Assembly (NCBI GenBank): GCA_023101885.1 | Contig: JALPQD010000396.1 | Coordinates: forward strand, 881,339-945,338 | DNA: 64,000 bases | From: Typhlomys cinereus | Taxonomy: Eukaryota; Chordata; Mammalia; Rodentia; Platacanthomyidae | Direction of reading: 5' to 3' | In this document: positions 23,024 to 34,763 of the stretch, one piece after another | How positions within the stretch are numbered: position 1 is the first letter of the stretch | Layout of the letters: every line of letters starts with the position of its first letter | The notes under the pieces: generated by a model | What the model was told of the DNA's origin: nothing | Databases searched by the model: none | The model's input: the letters and a program-made list of their open reading frames with translations, nothing else | Translations under genes and position numbers: made by a program

Positions 23024-23420
23024 ATTGCATGATCTGCACAATGACCAACATATCATTGACCCCTCAAAGTCTAGCATGGACTAAAGGCACTAGGATCCTA
23101 GAAGCAAGAGATTAACAGTCACAATAGTGTTCCTATACTTAAGGGGAACACAAGAAAGAGTTCTAGGAAATGCCACTGAGTCCTAACACCTCATCAGAGA
23201 CGAGGACCCAGAGGAAAGTTTGATATACACATTAAAGTATGCTTCAGAGATGTGGGGAGGGGGCACTTGGAGAAAGGGAGGGAGGGGGGAAAGGAAGGAG
23301 AAAAGGAGGGAAGAAGCAGGGAGGACCAGGGAGGGGTGGAGGGAGGGAGGGGACAGGGGTACCTATTACGTTTGTATGAGCAGAAAAATAAAAATAAATA
23401 AATAAATAAACAAATAAAAA
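23024..23420 (+). mobile_element. L1 3' end fragment at the end of old ORF1
   Basis: Contains TGACCCCTCAAAGTCTAGCA through the G-rich tract and GTTTGTATGAGCAG, with a tail rich in AAAT. The 15-bp repeat AAGATGGAAGAGAAG flanks it (23009-23023 and 23421-23435). Confidence 0.92.
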
Positions 23421-23523
23421 AAGATGGAAGAGAAGAATACACACATCAAAGAAGCTAAAGAGATAATAATAGTAAAGGTGAATGAGTGACTACAAAAGAG
23501 GCAAACACCACATAATCAACAAA

Positions 23524-25133
23524 ATGTCAGGAACTATTAAACACCTTTCAATAATAACTTCTAATGTCAATGGACTCAACTCCCCAATCAAGAGACACAG
23601 GCTTAAAACTTGGATCAAACACCATGACCCATCAATTCTCTACCTCCAAAAAACACACCTCACCTTGAAAGATATACACTTTCTCACAGAAAAAGGATGG
23701 TCAAAAGTACTCCAAGCAAATGCAAAAAGGAAACAAGCAGGAGTTGCCATCCTAATATCAGACTAACTAAAGCAAACCATATGAGTTGCAAATGGATACT
23801 ACATCTTAGTAGAGGAAAAATTCCAGCAAGATCTTACAATTTTAAACATGTATGCACAAAACATGGAAGCACCCAAATACATCGAACACATGAGACAAAA
23901 CAACTAATCAATCCAAACACAGTAGTAGTAGGAGACTTCAATACCCCACTCATACTGCTAGACAGGTCAATAGGCCAAAAGCTAAACAGAGACACATTGG
24001 AGTTAAATGAAACCATAAATCAAATGGACCTTATAGATATCTACAGAAAATTTCATCCAAACACAAAAGAATACACATTCTACTTAGCAGCTCATGGGAC
24101 ATTCTCAAAAATAGACCACACACTAGGACACAAATCAAACCTCCATATATACAGAAAAATTGAAATCATTCACTGCATACTATCTGACCATCACAGAATA
24201 AATGCAATTCCAATTAAAATTCCAATGCAATTTTTCAGAACTGGAAAAAATATCAGAATTCATATGGAAGAACAAAAAAACACGATTAGCCAAAACAATT
24301 TTAGGTAGTAAGAAGACTGCTGAGGTATGATCAGCTCAGATTTCAAACCATATTACAGAGCTATAGTAATAATTTGGTACTGACACAAAAACAGATACAT
24401 TGACCAATGGATCAGAACAGAGGACCAAGATATAAACTCCCAGACATACAGTCAACTTAATTTTTGACAAAGTTGCCAAACATGCACACTGGGGAAAAGA
24501 CAACATTTTCAACAAGTAGCGATGGGAAAATTGGGAAAAAAAAATGGGCCCTGGAACTAAACAGGGACTTTCCCAAAAAAGAAATTGAAAAGTCAAATAC
24601 CTCAAAAGATGCTCAACTTCCCTGATTATCAGATAAATGCAAACCAAAACAACTCTGCCACACTATCTTATCCCAGTCTGAATGGCTAAGATCAAGAACA
24701 CAAACAACAGAGATTTCTGGAGAGGTTTTGACGATAAAGGGACACTTATTCACTGTTGGTGGGAGTATAAAGTGGTACAGCCTCTGTGGAGACCACTGTG
24801 AAGGTTCCTCAGAAAGCTAAAAATGAAATTGCCATATGATCCAACTATATCCTTCCTTGGAATATTCCCAAAAGACTCCACATCTAATTACAAAGACACT
24901 TGTTCATCTATGCTCATTGCAGCTCTATTTACGATAGTGAAAAAATGGAATCAGGCAACGTGCCCATTAACAAAATGTGGTACAAATACACAATACAATA
25001 TTACTCAGCCATCAGAAAGGATGAGATTATGGAATTTTCTGGCAAATGGATAAAAGTGGAAACTTTAATATTGAGTGAGTTATCTCAAACACGAAAAGTT
25101 AAGCACCACATGTTCTCTCTAATATGTGGATGA
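23524..25133 (+). pseudogene. ORF2 of the older L1, reverse transcriptase core deleted
   Basis: ATG 23524 (MSGTIKHLSIITSNVNGLNSP) opens the endonuclease domain, broken by TAA near 23764. Endonuclease motifs continue to SDHHR near 24184. There the sequence joins directly to [12 protein letters not shown] near 24200, which in copy 3 lies about 1.8 kb further on, so the reverse transcriptase with its FADD motif is missing. The C-terminal part continues with decay to the usual stop at 25133. It has no activity. Confidence 0.85.
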
Positions 25134-25453
25134 TTGAACTGATATCCTTGTCAATGTATTTGAATTAGAAACACAGTAAGAGCCAGAAAACTCAAAAAAG
25201 ACCTAAGAGTGGAATGTGGGAAAAGATGGTTAGGGTGAAACCTTTTAAGGGTGAGATTTAGGATCTCAGGACAAGAGTGAGGGAGGGGATATTTAAGAAA
25301 AATACATAGCGGGCAATAAGGAGATGGAGACAGGAGGGACATGGGAGATAGGAGAAACAGGGGGACTTATAGAAGCAACCCCAAAGGAACATCCTATGCT
25401 GGCAATATGTCAAAAAAGTCTTTTAAAGTAAGGAATAAGAATGAGTAGCCCCT

Positions 25454-25746
25454 GGGGCTGGAGAGGTGGCTCAGGGGTTAAGCCTCTGCCTTGCAGGCGG
25501 AAGATCCTGAGTTTGGATCCCAGACCCCACGTATAGACGCCAGGCGGAAGCGGGGGCGGCCTGCGCTTCTGGTCCTGGTAGGGCGGAGCTTGTGAATCCC
25601 CGGACAGAGTAAACAAGGAGCAGGTGGAGGCGGTCCATGGTGGTTCCCGAATTCACCCATGGTTCTACACGCGCACACACACACACATACACGTGCACAC
25701 ACACACAATTGAATAAATAATAATAATTTTAAAAAATTTAAAAAAA
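25454..25746 (+). mobile_element. tRNA-derived SINE (DIP-like), clean insertion
   Basis: Same family as 20095-20421: GGGGCTGGAGAGGTGGCTCA start, B-box-like GGATCCTGAGTTTGGATCCC, CTGGTCCTGGTAGGGCGGAG body, (AC)n and A-tail. A perfect 17-bp duplication AAGAATGAGTAGCCCCT flanks it (25437-25453 and 25747-25763). Confidence 0.85.
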
Positions 25747-25869
25747 AAGAATGAGTAGCCCCTATGCAGAGGAGCATAGAGTGAGGAAAACAGAGGAAAA
25801 AAATAAAATAAAAGCTTTGAGCTGATCAACTTAGAAACAAGAGACAAAATTATACTAGACATATCAGGA

Positions 25870-26450
25870 ATGTGGCACTTCCTGATAAAATATTAGTCAG
25901 AGAGGTCTTAAAGTCCCCAAAACTTATAGGTTTTTGCCTGTGCTCTTGGTTGCTCTCCAAAAACTGTCAGTACAACCTTATTACTGAAGATGCAACACAA
26001 ATGAATCACAGAACATGGGCAAAATATATCAACTGGAACTGGTCTGAGAATTTTCTCCTTGCTGGATAGCTTACACAGTACCAAGGAATACTGTAGAAGC
26101 TGCTGTGGTAGAGAAATAATCACAAGCTCCATCAACGGCATATCTCTAAGTTGCACTATAAATCACCATGGCAACAGGCGACCTATAGTGGCATAAGTAC
26201 CAAGGAAACAACCAACAGCTTTCTGATTTGACTCAAGACCCACTTGTCAGAAGGGTACCTGTCTCTGTTACTGTAAACTAGAACAAGAATCTAAAAAATG
26301 GAAGGAGATAGATTAATAGGGAAGACAGCCAATAAACCTATAGGCAGGAAGACAGTACATCAAACTGCTCTTTAGGTAGCTGTTACTATATCCATTGCAT
26401 GGAACTCACAGTGTAAACCTTTGGGTCTAAAGCTGGATGAGTGAAGAGAA
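25870..26450 (+). mobile_element. Old L1 3'UTR remnant (Lx-like)
   Basis: GTGGCACTTCCTGATAAAAT, TGTGCTCTTGGTTGCTCTCC, TACTGAAGATGCAACACA and CAACAGCTTTCTGATTTGAC follow the long 3'UTR of older rodent L1 families, also seen at 35225, 37000, 44731 (inverted) and 54517 (inverted). 26451-26764 holds nothing further I can name. Confidence 0.6.
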
Positions 26451-26774
26451 AAGCACATACCAGTGAGATGGCCTGAAGATAGATAATTTGTTACACCATG
26501 GAGGCCTGAACCCACACAGGAGTAGACAAGCCAGAGTGAACCCTAAGGTCTAGTAACATGCAGGTGGAAAAGTGGGACAGAATGGTGAATGAAAGGGAGG
26601 AGATAGTTAGGGAAGATGGGATGAATACTCAATATGCTTATAAAAGTACAAAAAAATTAATTTAAAAAGATGCATGATGAAGACTTCACAGGAAGCAGTA
26701 CCCATCTATCTATAAGGCTGACAAATACAGTCCTGAGCTAAAATACTTCACAGAATGATGAAATAAAAATTTAA

Positions 26775-26914
26775 GGACCAGCCCAGCCCCCACCCACCCC
26801 GGAGCCCCACGCGTCCTGGCGGCGAGCACCCAGGCCGACTGCGGCTTGGCCTGCGCCCCCCGGCCCGGACGACCCCAGCCCCCTCTGCCGAGCCGCCCCG
26901 CCCCCGCCCAAGGT

Positions 26915-26954
<40 letters not shown>

Positions 26955-28021
26955 AGCCCAGCCCCCACCCACCCCGGAGTCCCACGCGTCCCGGCGGCAA
27001 GCACCCAGGCCAACTGCGGTTTGGCCTGCACCCCCCGGCCCGGACGACCCCAGCCCCCTCCACGCCGCCCCGTCCCCGCCAGCCGCCTGCATCCCGCCAC
27101 CCTCCACCTGCCGCCCAAGGTAAGTGAGAGAGAGAGAGAGACCAGCCCAGCCCCCAACCACCCCGGAGCCCCACGCGTCCCAGCGGCGAGCACCCAGGCC
27201 GACTGCAGCTTAGCCTGGGCCCTGCCCCGGACCCAAGCCCCTCGCACCCTCCTGCCCCGTGCGCCTAGCCACCCCCCTGGATCCCAGGTGAAGAATTCTG
27301 CCATTGAGCCAAGGAGCGAAAGAGCCCAGCCCAGCCCCACCCCGCCCCCACCCGGGAGCTGCCCGACCAGCAGCACCACACTGCGCAGCCAGCTTTGCCC
27401 TGGGCTCCGCCCCTCTCCGCGCCCACCTTCCCAGATCACAGGTGAAGAACTCTGCCATCAACATCAGACCCTCTGCCTCTCTGGCCCACCGGGGACCTAC
27501 ACACGTGGTCCACGGAAGACACACTGCTACTCAGAATTCAATAGAGCCCAAAGGAAACTCAAGCAAAATTCTAAGGAACAAAGGGAGCATAGGCCATACA
27601 TCTGGACTCCACTACAATCATTATATCACGTGGGCGAGTTTCTTCTCATCCAGCCCAAAGATAAGTAAACTTTTTCTTTTCACCTTACTGATCCTTTAAA
27701 GTATCAATGCTGTACATCAACTTTCTCATACAGCCACCCCACAACATACAACTCCAGGGAGTACACCACTCACCCCCACATTTCATCAAGAAACTAAATC
27801 GTAAAAGTGCACTACCAAACTAATACTCACCCCCTGGTAACGTAACCTGACTTAACTGACGTACTAACAGCCTAGTAGCTTCATCTAGGATATAATACTA
27901 ACAATACACAGACATACCCAATCCAAGGCAAGCACTAGTAATAACTGGCAAGCGTAACAATACTAACTACGTGGATTCAGTGAAAAACAGAAACTGAAAG
28001 GTCCTAAAAAACAAAACAACA
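26775..28021 (+). promoter_or_regulatory. L1 copy 3 5'UTR: tandem monomers unlike copy 2
   Basis: Units beginning GCCCAGCCCCCACCCACCCC recur at about 26780, 26954, 27145 and (diverged) 27325, each 170-190 bp. Each ends in a splice-donor-like site: AAGGTGAGT at 26910, AAGGTAAGT at 27117, CAGGTGAAG at 27285 and 27439. The first two are followed by (GA)n. CpG is high. From about 27470 to 28021 the leader is AT-rich and unlike copy 2, except for the last 45 bp or so before ORF1. Promoter role is inferred from its position and monomeric form. Confidence 0.82.
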
Positions 28022-29087
28022 ATGTACAAGTCAAAGTGCAGATCCATGAGAAACAAAACCCAAGAAGACCAATCTCCTGCCGAAAGAATCAATCCCATAA
28101 TGAGGGATTCCGACCAGAACAAATCCACAGAAAATCGCCATGAAAGCCAGACCCAACATAACAACTTTCAGAGTATGATCCTTACCATGATTAATACTAT
28201 GAAAGAGGAAATCCGAGAAGAGTTAAACAACCGAATCAACCACTTTGAACAGGAACACAACAGGAACTTGGAGGAGTTGAGAAAAACAGTTCAAGAAACA
28301 AAAATAGGTATGGAGCAATTAAAACAGTCTCAGGCAGAGTTTAAAATTGAACTAAAAGACAAGTTATCTTCAACCCAAAACTCAACAGAGAGTCTTATCA
28401 GCAGAACAAATGAGGCAGAAAATAGAATTTCAGATCTTGAAGACAAAGTGGGAGAATTAACCAGCTCAATGGAAGAGATTGTTAAAGCCAAAAAGATACT
28501 TGAGAGGAACATTCAAAGAGATATGGGACACCCTGAAGAAGCCTAACATGCGCATTCATGGAATACCAGAACAAGAATCCCAAAATACCACACCTGAGAA
28601 AATATTTCAATGCATCATGAATGAAAACTTCCCACAATTAAAGAATGAGAGGCCTATACAAATACAAGAGGCATTTCGCACTCCAAACAGATACCACCAA
28701 AATAGAAAATCGCCACGGCAAATAATAGTCAAAACACTCCACATTCAAGACAAAGAAAAGGTGCTGAGAGCTTCAAGAGAAAAAAGGCAACTCACTTTTA
28801 AAGGTAAACCTATTAGAATAACAAATGACTACTCAATGGAAACAGTAAAAGCAAGAAGAGCTTGGAGAGACATACTTCAAGTATTAAATGAGCAAAAATG
28901 CCAACCCAGACTGATATACCCGGCAAAACTATCTGTCATGATTGAGGGAGAAAGAAAAGTTTTCCAACACAAAGAAAACTTGAAAGGATACCTGTCTACC
29001 AAACCAGGCCTTCGAAAAATCCTAGAACTGATACTCAAGCTTGAAAAAAAGAACAAGCGTATCCAGGAGGGCAGAAGGGAAGTATAA
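28022..29087 (+). pseudogene. L1 ORF1 of copy 3, single frameshift
   Basis: ATG 28022 (MYKSKCRSMRNKTQ) begins 158 open codons with an N-terminal basic segment and a long heptad-rich coiled coil (residues about 50-155). A one-base gain near 28515 (ATTCAAAGAGATATGGG) shifts the frame. The RRM core and C-terminal domain stay open in the other frame from about 28479 to the stop at 29085-29087 (TFKGKPIRITNDYS, ARRAWRDILQVLNEQ). Original length about 355 residues, normal for ORF1p. It is closer to intact than ORF1 of copies 1 and 2. Confidence 0.94.
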
Positions 29088-29144
29088 TACCACCGAAACA
29101 TAAATATCAAACAACATGCTTACAAAATCTACTAAACATAAAAA

Positions 29145-32100
29145 ATGTCCAGAATTAAAAATAATTTCTCCATTATAACATTAAATGTCAATGGGATTAA
29201 TTCACCGATTAAGAGACACAGATTACAAACTTGGATTAAAAATCACAATCCAACAATCTGCTGCCTTCAGGAAACTCATTTCACCACGAAAGATAGGCAC
29301 ATCCTAAGAATGAAAGGCTGGTCCAAAATCTTACAAGCTAATGGAACCAGGAAACAGGCAGGGGTAGCAATTATGCTTTCAGACAAAGTGGACTTCAAAC
29401 CAAAGAAAATCATAAGAGACACAGATGGATACTACATTTTAGTCACAGGTACAATTCACCAGGAAGACTTCAAAATCCTGAACATTTATGCACCCAATAC
29501 GGGCCCCTCCACATTCATTAAGAAAACCCTACAGCGCCTAAAGCAAGATGTCAACCCCCAAACGATAATTCTTGGGGACTTCAACACCGCCCTCTCAACA
29601 TGGGATAGATCAACAGTTCAAAAGCTTAACAGAGAAACTTTGGACCTTAATCAAACCTTGAAAGAAATGGACCTTACAGATCTCTATCCAACTTTTCACC
29701 CACGCACCAAAGAATACACATTTTTCTCAGCAGCACACGGAACTTTTTCCAAAATAGATCACATATTGGGCCACAAAACGAATCTACGCATATACAAAAA
29801 AGTTGAAATTCTAACCTGTGCCCTATCAGACCACCATGGCCTAAAGCTGGACATCCACAACACAACAAACAAAAGAAAATACACTAACTCCTGGAAACTT
29901 AACACTATGATGCTGAATGAGAACTGGATTCAGGAAGAAATTAAAAAGGAAATTCAAGATTTCCGGAAAGTGAATGATAACGAAAATACAACTTACCAAA
30001 ATCTCTGGGACACAATGAAAGCTGTCCTAAGAGGTAAGTTCATAGCTCTTAATGCCTACATCAAAAAAATGGAAACATCAGAAATAAACAACTTAACGAT
30101 GCAGCTTAAGGCTTTAGAGAAACTAGAGCAATCTGATCCCAAAAGTAGTAGAAGAGAGAAGATTAGCAAAATAAGGGGAGAAATATCTGAAATCAAGACT
30201 AAGAAAACGATAGAAAAAATCAACCAGTCAAAAAGCTGGTTCTTTGAAAAAATTAATAAGATAGATACACCCCTAGCTAAATTAACCAAAAGCAAGAGAG
30301 AGAAAACCCAAATTAACAAAATTAGAAATGAACATGGAGTAATCACTACTGATACCCAAGAAATCCAGAGAATTATAACATCATATTTCAAAAACTTATA
30401 CTCAGTGAAGTTTGACAACACAAAAGAGATGGATGAATTTCTAAGTAAACACATCTTACCTAAATTGGATCAGGAAGTTGTGAATTACTTAAATGGCCCT
30501 ATAACATATAAGGAAATTGAAGAAGTAATCTCGAATCTTCCCACCAAAAAATGTCCTGGACCAGATGGATTCAGCACAGAGTTCTACCAGACACTTAAGG
30601 AGTCAATAACACCAATACTCCTTAAACTGTTCCATCAAATAGCAAAGGAAGGAACACTACCAAATTCCTTCTATGAAGCTAATATCGTCTTAATCCCAAA
30701 ACCTAATAAAGATTCACTTAAAAAAGAAAACTATAGGCCGATCTCCCTGATGAACACAGACGCAAAGATTCTCAAAAAAGTCTTAGCAAATCGGATTCAA
30801 AAACATACCAAAAAGATCATTCACAGGGACCAAGTAGGCTTCATCCCTGGCACGCAAGGTTGGTTCAACATACGCAAATCAATAAATGTAATTCATCATG
30901 TAAACCAGTCCAAAGTCCAAGACCACATGATACTCTTGATAGACGCAGAAAAAGCCCTTGACAAGATCCAACAGCCTTTTATGATCAAAACGCTAGACAC
31001 AGTAGGAATGGAAGGAACCTTTATCAATATAATAAAAGCTGTATACAACAAGCCCACAGCAAGGATTATGCTCAATGGGGAACAATTGGAAGCATTCCCA
31101 CTTCCATCAGGAACTAGACAAGGCTGTCCACTCTCACCACTTCTATTCAATATTGTACTTGAAGTCCTAGCTGAAGCCATAAGACAAGAAAGGGACATAA
31201 GAGGGATTCAAATCGGCAAGGAAGAAGTCAAGCTATCACTATTTGCAGATGACATGATCTTATACCTGAGTGATCCCAAAAACTCCACCAGGAAGCTCCT
31301 GGAACTAATTGAGAAGTTCAGCAGGGTGGCAGGATACAAAATAAATGTGCAAAAATCAGAGGCCTTCATATATGCCCAGAATGAAAGAAGTGAAAAAGCC
31401 TTGAGAGAAACAATCCCATTTACTTTAGCCCCTAAAAAAATGAAATACCTTGGTATAAACCTAACCAAGGAGGTAAAAGACCTTTACAATGAAAACTTTA
31501 AAACTCTAAAGAAAGAAATTGCTGAAGACATCAGAAGGTGGAAAGACCTCCCATGCTCCTGGATTGGCAGAATCAACATCGTAAAAATGACCATCCTACC
31601 TAAGGCAATATACAAATTCAATGCTATACCAATTAAAATCCCAAACCAATTCTTTAAAGAAGTGGACCAATTAATCTCAAAATTCATATGGAGGCACAAA
31701 AGACCCAGAATAGCAAAGACAATCCTGAGTAACAAAAGCACTGCTGGAGGTATTACCATACCGAACCTTAGTCTATACTACAAATCCATAGTTATAAAAA
31801 CAGCCTGGTACTGGCTCCAAATAGACACACAGACCAATGGATAAGGGTTGAGGACCCAGATATAAGCCCACAAAAATACAGCCATTTGATCTTTGACAAA
31901 GGGGCCCAAAGAATCCAATGGAAAAAGAACAGCATCTTCAACAAATGGTGCTGGCAAAACTGGATCTCCACATGCAGAAGATTAAAGCTGGACCCGTACT
32001 TGTCACCATGTGCAAGACTTAATTCCAAATGGATCAAGGACCTTGATATCAGGTCAGAGACTATAAAAACCATAGTTGAAAGGATAGGGAACTCCCTTGA

Positions 32101-32875
32101 GCTGATTGGCTAGACCAACATTTCCTAAACAGACATCCAATGGCACAGTCACTGCTACCAACTCTCAACAGTTGGGATCTTGTGAAATTAAAGAGCTTCT
32201 GTTCAGATAAAGAGATTATCATACGAGCTCAAAGGCAACCCACAGAATGGGAGAAAATCTTCACTAACCACATATCTGATAGAGCTCTACTGTCCAGAGT
32301 GCACAAAGAACTTAGAAAATTAAACACCAGGAACCAAATGGCCCAATTAAAAAATGGGCCTGGAACTTAAAAGAAATTTTACCAGAGATGAAATTAAAAT
32401 GTCTAACAAATATCTTAAAAAATGCTCCACTTCCTTAGCCATCAGGGAAATGCAAATCAAAACTTCCCTGAGATACCATCTCACCCCGGTCAGGATGGCA
32501 AAAATCCACAATACAAACAACAACAAGTGCTGGAGAGGATGTGGAGAGAGGGGAACCCTGCTACATTGTTGGTGGGAATGCAGACTCATACAGCCTCATA
32601 TCGAGGTTCGCCTCGATAGCACCAGCACGACTATGTTCATAGCAGCACTGTTTACAATAGCAAAGTCATGGGATCAACCTAAACGTCCAACAGTTGATGA
32701 GTGGATAAGGAAACTGTGGTACATCTATACAATGGAGTACTACTCAGCCATCAAAAATGATGAATTACTGGAATTTGCTGGGAAATGGATGTCATTAGAA
32801 ACAATTATATTAAGTGAAGTATCCCAATCCCAGAAAGTTAAGCGCCATATGTACTCCCTAATAGGTGGCTCCTAG
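29145..32875 (+). pseudogene. L1 ORF2 of copy 3, 899 codons open then broken
   Basis: ATG 29145 ([17 protein letters not shown]) opens 899 codons spanning the endonuclease ([38 protein letters not shown]), the linker and the whole reverse transcriptase ([29 protein letters not shown]). A lost A near 31820 ends the frame at 31844. Further breaks: a lost G near 32109, and one near 32335-32365. A deletion of about 100 bp at 32598-32601 removes part of the Cys/His domain. The last frame ends at the usual stop, 32875. Expected product about 1280 residues. A C-terminally truncated endonuclease/RT could in principle be made, but loss of the C-terminus should abolish retrotransposition. Confidence 0.96.
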
Positions 32876-33899
32876 TACCAAACTCACCCAGCCCACATTG
32901 AGACACTCAAGGGTAAATCTATGTAATATGGTAATTGCAAGGATTGTGAACAGGAGGGATGGGGTTGGAGAGCCACACCAGACACAAGGAGAGAGGGGAA
33001 CATGTTACAGCAGAGAAAATCGACCTCCAAGGAATGCAAGTAAGTAATGTGACACCTGGTTAAGTTCACAGATGTTCGTTCCTGATCATGTACAACTGAG
33101 GGGGTATGATCTCACCAGAAGGAGAGGGCATATAGTCTGGCAGATGAAAAGAGATCATTTTGCAAATGGATGACTGATCCCTCCCTCACCGAGGTTTCCT
33201 GCTTTTATTACATCTATCCTTGAATGTGCTATTATAACAAGACTCCAGTTTAACAGTTTTTTGTCTCTGACCAGGGGGTGACATACAGTGCCCATCAGGA
33301 TGGAGTGAAGGACATAGTAGGAGCAGCAAAACTGCAAAAGAAAATCAACAAACCACAATCCAGAACTTCAGAGACTCTATATCATCCACATAGAACTAAG
33401 CCAGCCTAATCTCCCCCCATCCTGAAGCTCAGGGACATCTGCGGAAGAGGGGGCGGTAAGATTGTAAGAACAAAAGGATGGGGGGAGCAATGATTTGAAG
33501 AGTCTCCACACTAGATAGGGCTGAAGCAATCATAATAGGACTTTGCATGCCCTGCGCCATGTCCGTCACACTATTGACCTCACAAAGTCTAACATCGGAT
33601 AAAAGCACCAAGGTCCTTGGAGGCAAGGGATTGATGGCCACAGTAGTGTTCCTATGCTTAAGGGGAACACGAGAAAGGGTTCAGGGAAATGCCACTGGGT
33701 CCTTTTACATCATCAGAAAGGAGGACCAAGAGGAAAGTTAGGCATACGCAATAAAGGACTCTCTGGGAATTGGGGGGGAGGTACTGGGAGATGGGGAGGG
33801 AGGGAGGGGGAACAGTGGTTCGGGGGGAGGACGAGGGGGGAGGGAACTGGTCTACCTATTAAGTTTGTATGAGCAGAAATAATAATAAAAATGTTATAA
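32876..33899 (+). other. L1 3'UTR of copy 3
   Basis: Same layout as the tail of copy 2: GGAATGCAAGTAAGTAATGTG near 33030, AGAGGGGGCGGTAAGATTG near 33446, G-rich tract about 33765-33845, GTTTGTATGAGCAG near 33863, A-rich end. It shares with the tail at 5840-6721 variants such as AGTCTCCACACTAGATAGGG. Confidence 0.9.
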
Positions 33900-33982
33900 A
33901 AAAATTTAAAAGTTGGGGAACTGTCAGGTTCCTCTGTCCAAATTTCATGCCCAGGCAAAAATAGAAACATTAAAAGAATTTT

Positions 33983-34165
33983 CCAATGGTCAATGAGATA
34001 GCTTAGCAGGTAAAGGTGCTTGACAACCTGAACTCAATTCCTGGAACACATGTAAAGTTGGTTGGAGTTGCCAACTCCACAAAAGTTGTCCTTTGTCACT
34101 TTTGCTACATGCACAACCCCACCCCAAAATATATCACGCACACACCATACACACACTAGTTTTTT
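33983..34165 (+). mobile_element. B3-like SINE
   Basis: GGTCAATGAGATAGCTTAGC, GGTAAAGGTGCTTGACAACC, and AAAAGTTGTCCTTTGTCACT, ending in a degenerate CA-rich tail. Confidence 0.65.
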
Positions 34166-34174
34166 TACTGGACT

Positions 34175-34490
34175 TGTAGAAGCCAAGTATAAAATGGTAG
34201 TTGTCAGGTGCTTGAAGGTGAAGGAAAATGGGTGATACTGTTCAAATCACTTAGTTAAAAGCTGAAAAGCTCCAGAGAGCTGACATGTATCACAGTGACT
34301 ATAGTTAATAATATTGTTTTGTATAACTGAAATTGGCTGAAGAATAGATCTCAGGAGAATTCTCACACAGAGAAAGAAAAGCTGGTACGTGACTAGATGA
34401 ACAGGTTAATTTGTTTGACTGAGGAATTCATTTAACAACATATTTACACATCGCATTGCACATTATACATTGAATGTAAAGTTTTTATTT
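34175..34490 (+). mobile_element. Ancient L1MA-type 3'UTR fragment
   Basis: AAAATGGTAGTTGTCAGGTG, CACAGTGACTATAGTTAATA, ATAGATCTCAGGAGAATTCT and ACATTATACATTGAATGTAA follow the 3'UTR of old mammalian L1MA-type elements. 34491-34747 shows nothing else. Confidence 0.6.
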
Positions 34491-34763
34491 AGAAAGCATG
34501 TATACATTTTTAAAGATATTGAAGTAATTAATTTTTATGATTTTGATTTGGATGTTAATACTTAGTTATGATAGCAAAAGCACAAATAAGAAGGAAATAA
34601 TGGGGGAAGACTAAAGAAGGAGTGAGATGAAGACAAGAGTTCAGTAAGAGATAGGGGTTCCTCTTACTGAACTGGTACAATTAATGCTAAGATTTTAAGA
34701 TACAGCCAAACAGAAACCTTCTATAAGTTTATCAAAAACGTATTTTTAAAAATAGTGTTAACA

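Larger units (their letters stand above)
21560..25436 (+). mobile_element. Older L1 with internal deletion and nested insertions
   Basis: An L1 of a different, older subfamily: ORF1 remnant from about 21685, ORF2 start at 23524, then a jump from the end of the endonuclease (about 24195) to the region after the reverse transcriptase core, and a short 3'UTR (25134 to about 25430). Two young L1 tails (22548-22779 and 23024-23420) and an (AC)n tract (22028-22063) interrupt ORF1. The left boundary is uncertain. A T22 run lies at 21533-21554. Confidence 0.8.
26775..33899 (+). mobile_element. L1 retrotransposon copy 3, full length
   Basis: Complete order: four tandem promoter units (26775 to about 27470), about 550 bp of further 5'UTR, ORF1, ORF2, 3'UTR, A-rich tail. 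A 10-bp repeat AAAAATTTAA at 26765-26774 and 33900-33909 is the likely target duplication. It is the best preserved copy, yet ORF1 has one frameshift, and ORF2 has several breaks and a deletion of about 100 bp near its end. Confidence 0.97.

Noticed and set aside
23834..24016. Minus-strand ORFs of 60-130 codons opposite L1 ORF2 (also near 1840, 14647 and 30056)
   Set aside because: They mirror the strongly biased ORF2 codons and recur at the same place in each copy; no antisense start context or independent support.
26771..27668. Long frames of 220-250 codons on both strands in the GC-rich block
   Set aside because: They are low-complexity readings through the L1 promoter monomers and (GA)n; stops are rare because of GC content.
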